Source of the DNA: Lytechinus variegatus
Taxonomy: Eukaryota > Echinodermata > Echinoidea > Temnopleuroida > Toxopneustidae
NCBI RefSeq assembly: GCF_018143015.1
Contig: NC_054747.1
Location: forward strand, 33,447,733-33,511,732
DNA length: 64,000 bases
Reading direction: 5' to 3'
Position numbers and translations under genes: made by a program. Positions 1 through 10,227 of the stretch are shown in pieces. The notes under the pieces were generated by a model. The model had not been told where the DNA came from. It ran no database searches and saw only the letters and a program-made list of their open reading frames with translations. Positions within the stretch are counted from its first letter, which is position 1; every line of letters begins with the position of its first letter.

Positions 1-700
1 TTTCCTCCACCAAGAAATTTATCAACTCTCTGCTTCATTCGACACAGGCATGACAGGGGAGGTGAATGGTTACCCAGCAGGTTTCATTCCTTGAACGCAC
101 GAACGACGAAAGGCAGCTCGAGCTAAGGCCGGGGTAATAATACGAATAATAATGATAATAACAATGGGCCTCGGAATGGATTGTTTTGGATAGGTGGCGC
201 TATACAAATGCCCACTAGTAGTATTATTATCGTAATTATACTTATTTGTTTATTATTATTATGATTGTTGTTATTATCATTCATTGTATTGGCTTACAAA
301 GAAAATGAAAACGTAAAAAAAAACATAGTAGTATTATTTTAAGTAGTCTTCATAAATATTTTTTCTAAACCATGGAATAAATAACTAAGATAATAAGTCC
401 ATGACCAAATTTTAAAAAAAATCGTGCCCTCTTACCACGAGAAAAAGGTCATCACAAATTAATCAGCCTATTCGCCCCGCTGGAGGGTATAGGCCATTAT
501 GCCTAATATATTTGGATTTGCTACTTAAACCTTACCAAAATTTCGTCACATGAGAATCATCAATTAATCGTTATACCAACACATTTTATCAAAATTGTTA
601 TTGGTTCACATGGTATAAATGATGCATTCATGCTCATGATGATGATGATAATCATCACGATTATGATGGCTGTGTAGGTGCTGGCTATAGTGGTAAATGT
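1..700. other. AT-rich upstream region with ATT/ATG microsatellites
   Basis: No gene seen. It holds short (AAT)n/(ATT)n runs at about 135-170 and 220-285 and a GATGAT/ATCATC stretch at about 635-665, just upstream of the first peptide-gene promoter. A similar GATGAT run lies in front of the second gene's promoter near 10090. Confidence 0.5.
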
Positions 701-712
701 CTCCTGAAATGG

Positions 713-721
713 TATATAAAG
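713..721 (+). promoter_or_regulatory. TATA box of secreted peptide gene, copy 1
   Basis: TATATAAAG preceded by CCTGAAATGG and followed by GGAGC. The same context (CCTGAAAAGG-TATATAAGG-GAG) recurs at 10126 on the plus strand and, inverted, at 6914-6922 and 8212-8220. This marks it as a conserved promoter of the family. Transcription probably starts near 740-745. Confidence 0.75.
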
Positions 722-739
722 GGAGCGGTATCAAGTTAT

Positions 740-816
740 GATCAGAGCAACCAGAACCAGAAGAGAACACCGGTCAGATTTCATCATTTCCTCTTCGACT
801 CGACAAACAACTCAAG
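740..816 (+). other. 5' UTR exon of peptide gene copy 1
   Basis: Non-coding leader between the TATA box and the donor CTCAAG|GTAAAA. Its start is estimated about 25-30 bases after the TATA box. It aligns with the copy 2 leader through shared CCAGAACCAGAAGA-like and ACAACTCAAG segments. Confidence 0.6.
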
Positions 817-3800
817 GTAAAAAAAAATATATAAGACCACATTTGGGTCCATGATAGGACCAAAGATAGCTAGGTTAGTCGAGGACTGGAAGCCGATTGT
901 TTTATCAAGCTTATATTGAGCTACGAGCAACTTTGAGATTTTTATTCGTCAATAGCGATAAAATATTCATTCATTCAAAATGAAATTATTCCTATAATAT
1001 TCATACGTGTATAGAATTTGTTCCCATAGTCTTAGCAATACTGTTGATAATTTAGGATCAAGACATTTTAAAATACTTTCAAAAGTGTCGACAAATCTTC
1101 AATAATTTAAAAGATATTGATCATAGATTTTTTTCATTTATCTTTTATACTAATTTCGATTTGCCATTTTACCTCTGCCATTATTATATCATTCTTACAT
1201 CGAACCGTTTTTTTCAATGTTTATCTTTAAACACCAAGAACCAATCATGAAGGTCCTTATCGCACTCATGGCCCTAGTTGTCCTTGCCTCAGCTTTCGAA
1301 GAAGAGGAGATGGAAGCTGATGTTGCTTTCATCAAGAGAGATCCAGTACTCCAAGATTACTTCATGGCTGAGAAGAGGGGAAAGGCCATGAGGAAATACA
1401 AAGGTAATATTTCTTCTATTTTATAGTCAAGTTATTAATTGGCATGGACGGATGAATGCCCTCATGGTATGGGAATCAGCTACAGAGAATGAATTGAAGT
1501 ATGAAGATAAAATATAAGAAAATATCACCCACTCTTCACGTAAAAACAATAAAACAAATAAACATGTATTTCACTGTTTTTCAAACTTCATTCCTGCATC
1601 GAAAATATCAGCTTGTATGTTTTTTGAGCCTTTTGGCATGTTTGGAACAAACAATTTTAATTATTTTTTTCTAAATATTAGGTTTCACTTATACAACAGG
1701 GCACTGAATTTTATTACATTTTAAAGTTCTTTTAGAGTATATTGTTTTCAATTAAAAGAAACGTATACAATATAGTTTTCATTTCTAATTTTCATTTCTT
1801 TGTATGGTCAGTTACTAAGTCAATCATAAGATGACATCTTCTGTGATATTTCAAAATACAAATCTAAGTAACTTTTCCTAGCTGAGGTTGATCGATTTTG
1901 TGCTTTATACCCGCAAATTGTCGCAAAGTTATTAATTATATTTTAACAAAAATTACAATTTATAAGAATAGTACGGTTATGAATGTTTATCCTATGAAAT
2001 TCCTTTATCATGTTTGTAAAATATTGTAAGGATTAGTTCACCCCGGCCTTCCTTAAGCTGATATACATGTACGGATGAAAGTAAGTATCTATGTTCGTAT
2101 ACGTACAAAGACCAAATTCTAAACCTTTTTTGTAATGAAACAGGGATTAATCTAGTTTTATCGAATCTGTTCCCAACGAAACTCTACGGTTGAAGTGTTA
2201 ATTTCAGTTCTTTAAATGGTTATCAGGGAGCTGTTAAGTGATTCTGTCGTATTTTCTTATCACGTTTACAGCCTGTGACGTTCAATTCAGTGCCGAACAA
2301 ACCTGCTATTGCGCTCGTCGTACCGGCAAGTTTGCTTTCTGCGGAGGTAAGGAACTAATATTAATAGGGAGTTTTCGATCCGGAACGCACGACGGATTTA
2401 ATAATCCAGAAAACGTGTTTAAAATACATCCAAACGACAAATAGCTGCTGGGAGGACATTGTCGAAAATTGAATGAAGGGAATATCAGTTTCGTCCATAT
2501 TTTTCGGAGCTGACGAAAAATTGCATTTGGGCGTCACAAGCCAAAATACAACAAGAAAGCAAAAATATTCCTTCAACCCATCCATTTTCTGCTTTATAGC
2601 AGATTGAAAAAGGGTTTATGAATATAATAGACCATCTTACCCTCATAGAGCAATGGCAACTACTGATCTTCCTTTTCACAAATTGGAAAGAAATATCAAA
2701 GACTTTCCTGACTTTGCAATTGTTTTGACAAGCGGAAAATAGGGCTATTTTACTGTTTTAGGTATTTGATCCCGTCAGTAGATGTCTCCATAAGTGTTGA
2801 TTTATCTCTAAAATGAGCCTATCGAGGTACCATTTTTGTCATATATGAAATGTTAGATATTTATCATATCCACTGGTAGTAAACATACATTCGACCCTCA
2901 AACTTCATCTTTGTTATGGTCTTTTTTTAAGAATATATATTTTGTACTGCAATTCTAACGCACGAGTCTACGGGAAATGTTTTACGCGCGTTGAAACCTT
3001 GGTCCAGAGTCCGAGTCGGTGTTTCATAAAGCTGTTCGTAAGTAAGAACAACTGTTGAGCATTTCTTGTGGTAAATGGTATATACCAAAATGTTCATTGG
3101 CGATGGTTCAGCTCGTAAGAAAGGATCCTCAGTCGTTCTTAAAGTTGCTCATAACTTACGAACAGCTTTATGAAACCGCTGTTTTGATTCACCAATTTTC
3201 GACAAAGACTTCTTGGTTGTTCTTTGTCATGAACGGAAATTGACTATGTTCTTGATTCATCCGTGCTACGTGGAGCCGAAATCCCTCTAAGGATTATGAT
3301 TATCGTCTAAAACGAGTTATACTCTCTTATCTATTATGAAATGAGATATCCATTTTTATTACATTTACCTTGCAGGTGGGTTTTTCACAAAGCTGTTCGT
3401 AAGTTAAGATCGACTGGTGATCCTTTCTTGTGGTAAACGGTATATTCGTTTTCGACGGTTTAGCGCGTAAGAAGAGATCACCAGTCGTTCTTAAAATTGC
3501 TCTTAACTTACGAACAGCTTTATGAACGGCCCCCAGGTTAAGGAGATTTCGCAGGACGAAGCATGACAGATTCAAGAACATAAAAAAGTGTATTGTCAGA
3601 TGCCCTCCATGACAATGAACATCCAAGAACATGAAGAAGTCTCTGTCGAAAAGTGATGATTTAAATCGTCAATGCCGAAACTTATGACGGAATTCTTTCT
3701 CCGGTTCACCAAATTTCTACAAAGCCATTCCAGTCTACATCGCCATTTAACAGAGCATTTCCAATACTGTGGTCTTAAATCTGTCGTGCCTCGCGAAGCG

Positions 3801-4400
3801 AGAACACTCCCCATTAGGCCTGCCCTTTTTTAGACGCATCTCTTAATAATTGATATTAAACGATTATGACACTTATTGCCGTATCCCTGCATCAGTTTGA
3901 CTTGGTAACCTGTCAGATTATAGTCTGAGTTTGAAGGCTATATATTTTGGTAAGGCAAATATTTAGAGCATTTATGTGCGATACAACATAATTCGCTGAC
4001 ACCATACTTGGTCGAGCACTCGGACTGTCATTTGAAGAACAATTACCTTTTCCAGATCAAGTGATTGGGCGATTACCTTTATTGGTTAACAACCAATTGT
4101 GTTTTCTCTTTTTGTAATAAAATCTTTTGAGGGGGGGGGGGGGGGCTGAAATGGACTAGTCGATAAATGCACGTGGGTCAATATTTCTGTCTAATTATTA
4201 ATCCTCAGTTAAATCTTTAATTTATTTGTTTTCAAAGGCGCTGCTGGTGGAGAGAACATGTAAATCTCACGACCTTTGACATCTGACCTCCGGCCCTCGA
4301 CACTTAATCAATCGATTAATGTCGTAACCAATGATAGCAGCTATCATCAATAGATTCATGAATTCGAATTATTTGTGAGTACAGATAGAATTAAATGGTA
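740..4400 (+). CDS. secreted four-cysteine peptide gene, copy 1 (spliced)
   Basis: Probable host-defence or signalling prepropeptide; the function is inferred, not recognised. Exons: non-coding about 740-816, coding 1239-1403 (ATG at 1247), 2272-2346 and 4238-4263 (TAA at 4261). All introns begin GT and end AG, and the coding phases fit (1 then 1), giving 85 residues. Layout: hydrophobic signal peptide (residues 1-16, ending LASA), acidic propeptide starting FEEEE, basic sites IKR (29-31) and EKR (42-44), then a cationic stretch GKAMRKYK and a core with four Cys spaced C-x9-C-Y-C-x9-C, ending GAAGGENM. The later of two in-frame ATGs (1247, not 1217) is chosen because it starts the signal peptide and 1217 lies upstream of the splice acceptor. 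A cysteine-rich antimicrobial peptide with an anionic propeptide is the closest idea; a peptide hormone is an alternative. Confidence 0.8.
1239..1403 (+). CDS. exon 2 of peptide gene copy 1: signal peptide and acidic propeptide
   Basis: Acceptor ACCAAG|AACCAATC-ATG and donor AAAG|GTAATA. The 157 coding bases differ from the copy 2 exon by a single base (GAA versus GAT, Glu versus Asp at residue 23), whereas the flanking introns do not align. Confidence 0.8.
2272..2346 (+). CDS. exon 3 of peptide gene copy 1: four-cysteine core
   Basis: Acceptor TTTACAG|CC and donor GGAG|GTAAGG. 75 bases, phase 1 to phase 1. It encodes all four cysteines in the order C-x9-C-Y-C-x9-C, with basic residues RR and K between the third and fourth. 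Confidence 0.8.
3019..3179. mobile_element. fold-back MITE, CATAAAGCTGTTCGTAAG family (copy a)
   Basis: Terminal inverted repeats read GTTTCATAAAGCTGTTCGTAAG and its complement at 3155-3177. No coding capacity. Related copies lie at about 3374-3537, 7343-7506 and 13438-13618. Confidence 0.7.
3241..3729. repeat. duplicated block A (copy inside intron 3 of peptide gene 1)
   Basis: This 489-base block reappears at 7210-7698 with constant offset. By eye I found only two mismatches (near 3259 and 3382). It contains a second CATAAAGCTGTTCGTAAG-type MITE at about 3374-3537. Confidence 0.85.
4127..4146. repeat. poly-G tract
   Basis: A run of about 16 G shortly before exon 4 of peptide gene 1. Similar G or C runs of 9-18 bases are scattered through the window. 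Confidence 0.8.
4238..4263 (+). CDS. exon 4 of peptide gene copy 1: C-terminal tail
   Basis: Acceptor TTTTCAAAG|GC, then codons for AAGGENM and TAA at 4261-4263. The same tail is encoded by copy 2 at 13137-13162. An ATTAAA at about 4390 may act as a weak polyadenylation signal. Confidence 0.75.
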
Positions 4401-5160
4401 TACCAGAACATAACTATATTCGTGTTTCACGTCTTTTTATACGCCGTTTGAAAATTCCGACGATGTTGGAAGTTTGAACACATTGTACGGTGAAGAGAGA
4501 AAAAGAGAGAAGGCGAGAAGGACGAGAGAGAGATTAAAAAGAGGGCAATACTTGTCAACGCTAGGTTTTTGGAAATACGTGTAACAAAATTGCAAAAGTC
4601 AATGTTTTAATTTGAGGAGCTAGAAAGCAATGACTAGTCTGTAGGCACAGACCCTTGATTTCAGCAATTTTTTTAGTGTATTATGCAGAGTCTGAATATG
4701 TGAAACTAGATTCACGACAACTGTGCTTTCAGACTAAGCAATGACCCAGGTTTTGTTTCTGCTTAGATTGCGGTGAGTGTGCTGTAAGAAGAATCTTGAT
4801 TGTCTGTATAGACAATAGTTTTTCTTTTAATGAAGAGAATGGCAGTTAGGAAATAAACATAGAATTCATATCGTAATCATGGTAATAGCATATTTTAAAC
4901 TCCACTTAAATGTCAATGACTCTAAAGGTGATAACAAACAGAGATGTTCGTCTTTTCACAATCATTTTGTTGTTACCGTTGGTAATTTTGTTAGGTTCTG
5001 CCTGCAGGTTTTGGTGGTTTCTGCAGATTTCCTTAGACTAGCGTTGATATGCCATAGATGGGATACAAGGAGACCATTAGTAAAAGATTTACGTTAAATG
5101 AAACCAATAGATACAGTTCCATTTTCAATCATTCATTCCATTTTCATCGCAATAAACTAT
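4400..5160. other. intergenic stretch, no gene seen
   Basis: Contains a GA-rich patch at about 4490-4545. Short open frames here have no recognisable domain and no splice context. Confidence 0.5.
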
Positions 5161-5230
5161 GGGCTTAACCCTAGCCCTACAGTAAATACAACCATGACTG
5201 CGCAGATCCATGGGGGCCAAATGGGCCTTC

Positions 5231-5655
5231 ATTGCCCCGTCCGCCCCCCCCCCTCCCCTTGCTCAACATAGAGAGAGGAAGAGGGGGAAGAAAGAGAAAA
5301 AAGTAGAGGGGGAAGAATGAGAAAAAAGTAGAGGGGGAAAGGGGGAAGTAGAGGAGAGAGAGAAAGAGGAGGAAAGGAAAACAAAAAGGAGAGAGCAAGA
5401 GGGGAAAGAGACAGGTAAAAAAACATAAAAATAACCGGGGGGGGGGGGGAAGAGAGGGAGAGGACGAAGGAAAAAGGAAAAAAGAGAGAGATGAAAAGGG
5501 AAAAGGAAGAGAATAAAAAAAGAAGAGTGGAAAATTGGGAAAGGAAGAGGGGATAGAAAGAGAAGAGGGGAAAAGGGGGGAAGGTGGAGAAGGAAGGGGA
5601 TTAGATAATGGGAAGTGGGAAAGTGAGAGGGGAAAGAGATAAATAGAGGTGGAAA
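5231..5655. repeat. long polypurine (GA-rich) tract
   Basis: About 425 bases almost purely purine on the plus strand (GAGAGAGGAAGAGGGGG patterns), interrupted by AACATAAAAATAACC and a G run near 5440. The open frames on the other strand (Pro/Ser/Phe/Leu only) are products of composition. Confidence 0.85.
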
Positions 5656-5701
5656 AAACTTATGAATGAGCGGAATCACCTATTTGATCATGGTGATGTC
5701 C

Positions 5702-5862
5702 AAAGTAGGGGACGCCGAATTGATGTCCGAACTAGGGGGCGCCAAATTTATGTTCAAACTAGGGGGCGCCAAATTGATGATCCAATTATAGGGGCCGCCA
5801 AATTGATGATCGAAATGGAGGCGCCGAATAGATGTACGAACGGGGGGGAGCCGAATTTATCG
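5702..5862. repeat. minisatellite, GGGGGCGCCAAATTGATG units
   Basis: Five to six imperfect units of about 25-30 bases sharing GGGGCGCC(A/G)AATTGATG and a following CGAACTA-like spacer. Confidence 0.75.
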
Positions 5863-6218
5863 TGTGAAAGGAGCTTACGTGACCTTTTAAGCACTTCCGT
5901 AGCTCCTCCCTGTAGAATCGTGTGACCTTCTTCCTCTAAGAATTTACCTTCTTTATCTTCTAATGAAATTAAATATTTTTGCACAATTCGACAGAGTAAG
6001 TGTTTATCTGTCATATTAATCATTTATTTCATTTAAAATATTTTGATAAATAAGTGAATTTCAGGCCTAAAAAAGTGCATCAATACTGAATTTTCTTCCT
6101 CTGTTCTATTTTGCAAATTGTTTTCATTTTTTAGATTTGAGCCTCGAAAATATATATGTTACCAAAAAGCTGAACTTCTGTATTTTCTTACAATGTCACT
6201 CTTTATATGCAGGACTTT

Positions 6219-6507
6219 TTAATCGGGTCAAGATCACACTTTTCCCACAAAGGTACAAGACGAGATTTCTAAAAACTTGGAGTAGCAATAAATCCAAAGT
6301 TCTGATTGACTGGATAAGGCTTCAGAACAACAGGCACTGGTAATTTGATGAGACTGCAACATGGGAAGTGTGACCTTGCCGTGAACCCAGCACTGGAACC
6401 GTTAGGTGTGCGGTCTGTTTGACCAATCAGAGAGCAGTATTCTTGTTTCCAAGCTGCTTTAAGTACTTGGCCAATGAAAAGTGTGATCTTGACCCGATTA
6501 AATCATT
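6219..6507. mobile_element. fold-back MITE with TTTAATCGGGTCAAGATCACAC ends
   Basis: Left end TTTTTAATCGGGTCAAGATCACACTTTTC is matched by an inverted copy ending near 6507. No transposase. The right part of the element is also present at about 7699-7806, because duplicated block B starts inside it. Confidence 0.75.
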
Positions 6508-7211
6508 GTTGGTTTTGAAACCTTTATCACTTTAAAGCATTGACACTCTGCTTTACGATTTTCAAATAATTTGGACTCATACAAAAAGTGTAAAATAACA
6601 ACTTTTGTCGCGTGAAAATCATTATTTTGTAGCATATTTTAGATCATAAGGTTCACTTACATTACAAAATCATAAAATAAATCCTAACACATGATTCAAT
6701 GAAGAATGATTCTTCTTCTTTACAATGGTACCACAATCATGAAATTTGATGTATATTTAGAGCAGCAATGACCAATTAAAAAAAGGTGTCCTGGTCCGCA
6801 TCAAGCTCAATAAATACGCAAAACCCCTCTAGTCACAAATATCACTTGGATGAAAGAAGCCACTTTTTGGGAGCATTCCTACTGACTGATGCTGACCATA
6901 GCGTGAACAACTGCCTTATATACCTTTTTCAGGTTTCTGGTACAATAATCATCACCATCATCATAATTACAACCGCATCATTACCATCATAGCGTAACAC
7001 ATGATCAAATAATGACGCCGCATAATGACTGTCCATCATCAAAAAGTAGTGAAAGGCATTTACAGATACTTTTACTAAAGTTCCATGTGCAGTGTTCATT
7101 GACCTTAAATTCATTTTTCTTTTAGAACTACATGATAAGCTTGATTGGATCAGGGGCCTGTTGCAGAAAGAGTTGCAATCAATTGCAACTCTAAAAATCA
7201 TGCACAACTTG
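6401..7211. repeat. duplicated block B
   Basis: About 810 bases repeated at 7699-8507 with scattered substitutions, clearly more than between blocks A and A'. On the minus strand it holds a copy of the peptide-gene promoter and leader. It ends in AACTTGA, where block A' begins. Confidence 0.8.
6914..6922 (-). promoter_or_regulatory. orphan inverted peptide-gene promoter 1 (TATA box)
   Basis: On the minus strand: AACCTGAAAAAGG-TATATAAGG-CAG, then GGTCAGCATCAGTCAG. This closely matches the copy 2 peptide-gene promoter and leader at 10114-10165. Farther upstream on the minus strand, CAATCAAGCTTATCATG, CACTGCACA and GGACAGTCATTAT also match the copy 2 upstream region. No signal-peptide or cysteine exon is seen downstream on this strand. 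Confidence 0.7.
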
Positions 7212-7698
7212 ACTATGTTCTTGATTCCTCCGTGCTACGTGGAGCCGAAATCCCTCTAAGGATTATGATTATCGTCTAAAACGAGTTATACTCTCTTATC
7301 TATTATGAAATGAGATATCCATTTTTATTACATTTACCTTGCAGGTGGGTGTTTCACAAAGCTGTTCGTAAGTTAAGATCGACTGGTGATCCTTTCTTGT
7401 GGTAAACGGTATATTCGTTTTCGACGGTTTAGCGCGTAAGAAGAGATCACCAGTCGTTCTTAAAATTGCTCTTAACTTACGAACAGCTTTATGAACGGCC
7501 CCCAGGTTAAGGAGATTTCGCAGGACGAAGCATGACAGATTCAAGAACATAAAAAAGTGTATTGTCAGATGCCCTCCATGACAATGAACATCCAAGAACA
7601 TGAAGAAGTCTCTGTCGAAAAGTGATGATTTAAATCGTCAATGCCGAAACTTATGACGGAATTCTTTCTCCGGTTCACCAAATTTCTACAAAGCCATT
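7210..7698. repeat. duplicated block A' (between B and B')
   Basis: Near-identical copy of 3241-3729, inserted precisely between the two B blocks. It includes a CATAAAGCTGTTCGTAAG-type MITE at about 7343-7506. Confidence 0.85.
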
Positions 7699-8507
7699 GT
7701 TAGGTGTGCGGTCTGTTTGACCAATCAGAGAGCAGTATTCTTGTTTCCAAGCTGCTTAAAGTACTTGGCCAATGAAAAGTGTGATCTTGACCCGATTAAA
7801 TCATTGTTGGTTTTGAAACCTTTATCACTTGAAAGCATTGACATTCTGCTTTACGATTTTCAAATAATTTGGACTCATACAAAAAGTGTAAAATAACAAC
7901 TTTTGTCGCGTGAAAATCATTATTTTGTACCATATTTTAGATCAACAGGTTTACCTACATTGCAAAATCATAAAATAAATCCTAACGCATGATTCAATGA
8001 AGAATGATTCTTTTTCTTTACAATGATACCACAATCATGAAATTTGATGCATATTTAAAGCAGCAATGGCCGAATTAAAAGAGGTGCTCTGGTCCGCATC
8101 AAGCTCAATAAATACGCAAAACCTCTCTAGTCACATTTATCACTTGGATGAAAGAAGCCACTTTTTGGGAGCCTTCCTACTGACTGATGCTGACCATAGC
8201 GTGTTCAACTCCCTTATATACCTTTTCAGGTTCCTGGTACCATAATTATTACCATCATCATAATTACAATGGCGTCATTACCATCATAGCGTAACACATG
8301 ATCAAATAATGACGCCGCATAATGACTGTCCATCATCAATAAAGTAGTGAAAGGCATTTACAGATACTTTTACTAAAGTTCCATGTGCAGTGTTCATTGA
8401 CCTTAATTCATTTTTCTTATAGCTACATGATAAGCTTGATTGGATCAGGGGCCCGCTGCAGAAAGAGTTGCAATCAATTGCAACTCTAAAAATCATGCTC
8501 AACTTGA
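7699..8507. repeat. duplicated block B'
   Basis: Second copy of block B (6401-7211), beginning GTTAGGTGTGCGG and ending CAACTTGA. It carries the second inverted orphan promoter. Confidence 0.8.
8212..8220 (-). promoter_or_regulatory. orphan inverted peptide-gene promoter 2 (TATA box)
   Basis: On the minus strand: GGAACCTGAAAAGG-TATATAAGG-GAG, followed by CACGCTATGGTCAGCATC. This core is even closer to the functional promoter at 10126 than the first orphan copy. No coding exon follows; the downstream DNA is block A'. Confidence 0.7.
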
Positions 8508-8600
8508 TTTTCAAACAATCAACAGCGCGCATTTGGGACTTTTTTGACTTGCGTTTAAACGCAAATCTTTTTGCAATGGACTCCTGGTATTTCAAGGATA
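8447..8600. mobile_element. MITE fragment, GGGGCCCGxTGCAGAAAGAGTTGCAA family
   Basis: Starts AGGGGCCCGCTGCAGAAAGAGTTGCAATCAATTGC and ends with a degraded inverted partner near 8565-8590. Related to 7152-7200 and to the intact element at 53934-54069. Confidence 0.55.
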
Positions 8601-10080
8601 TAATGATCATTCACCGTTAAATGTTAAAATCAAGACTTCATAATCAACTTAATTAGTTCTGATATTTGAAGTAACTTTGGCTCATTTAACATATTCGATA
8701 AAGGGGCCGGAATAGGAATGATCTTCATGATCTAGTCAAGTGTAGTTAATGATCTACTGATAATGACTTTGCTCATTATATCTTACTTATCTATGTTTTT
8801 CTTCTGTATTTGACTTTTATTGCTGTTTCGAAAGTTGTTCGAAAACCCTTTTCTATATCCTAGAGGTCATTCACTTTCGGGAATATCGCTTTATTTACTG
8901 ATATAATAGTCTTTAAAGAGACGCGGTCTATAAATGAACCAACCCATTTCCCATACATTGACCAACAGTTCACCACTGCAAGAAACAATCAAATCAGCAG
9001 ATGTAAAAAAAAATATGTTAAAACAATTTGCACAATAATAAAACATATATTTCTGTTAAAAATATTTTGAAATCCTTTTTTTCGAAAAAGTAAAAAAAAA
9101 AACACAGGAGAAAAAAAACTGTCAGAACACCGTAAAATGGTGCGTACATTTATTTTAAAATAATACACGGATTTGGGTAATCATAAAACAAATGGGACAT
9201 CGGAAATATAACATGAATACATTTTCAATAAAAATGTGCTTAGCAGAATAGGTCAATGGACAAAACAAAGATAATGTTAACTTTTGAAACCGCACTTTAT
9301 ACTTTTTGTTTCATTGATATAAAATCCTTCATAACTCTTAAAGGTTGAAAGGAACAAAGAATTTTCTTACACCTCATTTTTGAAGAATGAATAAAAAGCA
9401 AGTTCATAAGGATGCTCCCACTGATTTAAAATCAGAATTACATTTTAAGCTCTTTGTGCTCATGGAAGTTATTCACTGAGCGGTTATTGTATTGATGTAA
9501 ATAATAGTTTGATTACCTGCCACTGTGTATTATGGATAGATTTTTTTAATGACAGGAAATAACAAACAATATTTCAAAACAAAGTTAAACTCTCTAATAC
9601 AGAAGCAAAATGTTATAAGCACATTATCAGCCGAGTCTTCCTGTGTAAATCATCGTTTACTCTTGACCGGAACATAAAGGTCAGTTGGACCCAAGTTCAT
9701 CATCAAACATGATAAATGAACCAATTGGTTTTTTTTTTACTTCCATCGTTTAAGATATAAAGCACAATCAAGCTTATCATGGCGTTTTTATTACAAAATG
9801 AAGGGTCAATGATCACTGCACAAGAACCATGTTGAAACTGTCTTTTAAAACCTGTGAAGTGTTTAAAGCATTATAAAATCATCATATCCTTGAAACACCG
9901 GATTTTCGAGTCAACCTTATCATGAGGGGGTTTTTATTACAAAAAGTAATGGTCAATTAACACTGCACAGAGATCATTCTTGAAGGGTTTTATGTAAATT
10001 CCTGTCATCACTTTGAAGCTGGACAGTCATTATTTAATTATTACTTACTACTCTGTCATATTTGGACGGGCAGCGATGCA
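8510..10080. other. upstream region of peptide gene copy 2
   Basis: No coding exon. Two imperfect direct copies of a promoter-upstream module (AGCTTATCATG-GTTTTTATTACAAAA-GGTCAAT-CACTGCACA) lie at about 9770-9830 and 9915-9980. The same module is seen, inverted, upstream of both orphan promoters. These are candidate regulatory modules. Confidence 0.5.
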
Positions 10081-10125
10081 GTAATGCTGCTGATGATGAT
10101 GGGCGGCGAAGTTAACCTGAAAAGG

Positions 10126-10134
10126 TATATAAGG
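10126..10134 (+). promoter_or_regulatory. TATA box of secreted peptide gene, copy 2
   Basis: TATATAAGG in the context AACCTGAAAAGG-TATATAAGG-GAGCTG, shared with the other three family promoters. Confidence 0.75.
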
Positions 10135-10154
10135 GAGCTGTTTCATGCATTGGT

Positions 10155-10227
10155 CAGATCCATCCAGAACAGAAGAACATCATCAGCTAGATTGTCTCCT
10201 TTTTTCGGCTCAACCACCAACTCAAGA
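10155..10227 (+). other. 5' UTR exon of peptide gene copy 2
   Basis: Leader from about 25 bases after the TATA box to the donor ACTCAAGA|GTAAGT. The donor is one base later than in copy 1 (ACTCAAG|GTAAAA). Confidence 0.6.

Noticed and set aside
3327-3632. 101-codon minus-strand frame, repeated at 7296-7601
   Set aside because: It crosses a MITE and exists twice only because block A is duplicated; no domain.
5177-5679. Open frames of up to 138 codons on the minus strand
   Set aside because: Pure product of the polypurine tract; only Pro, Ser, Phe and Leu.
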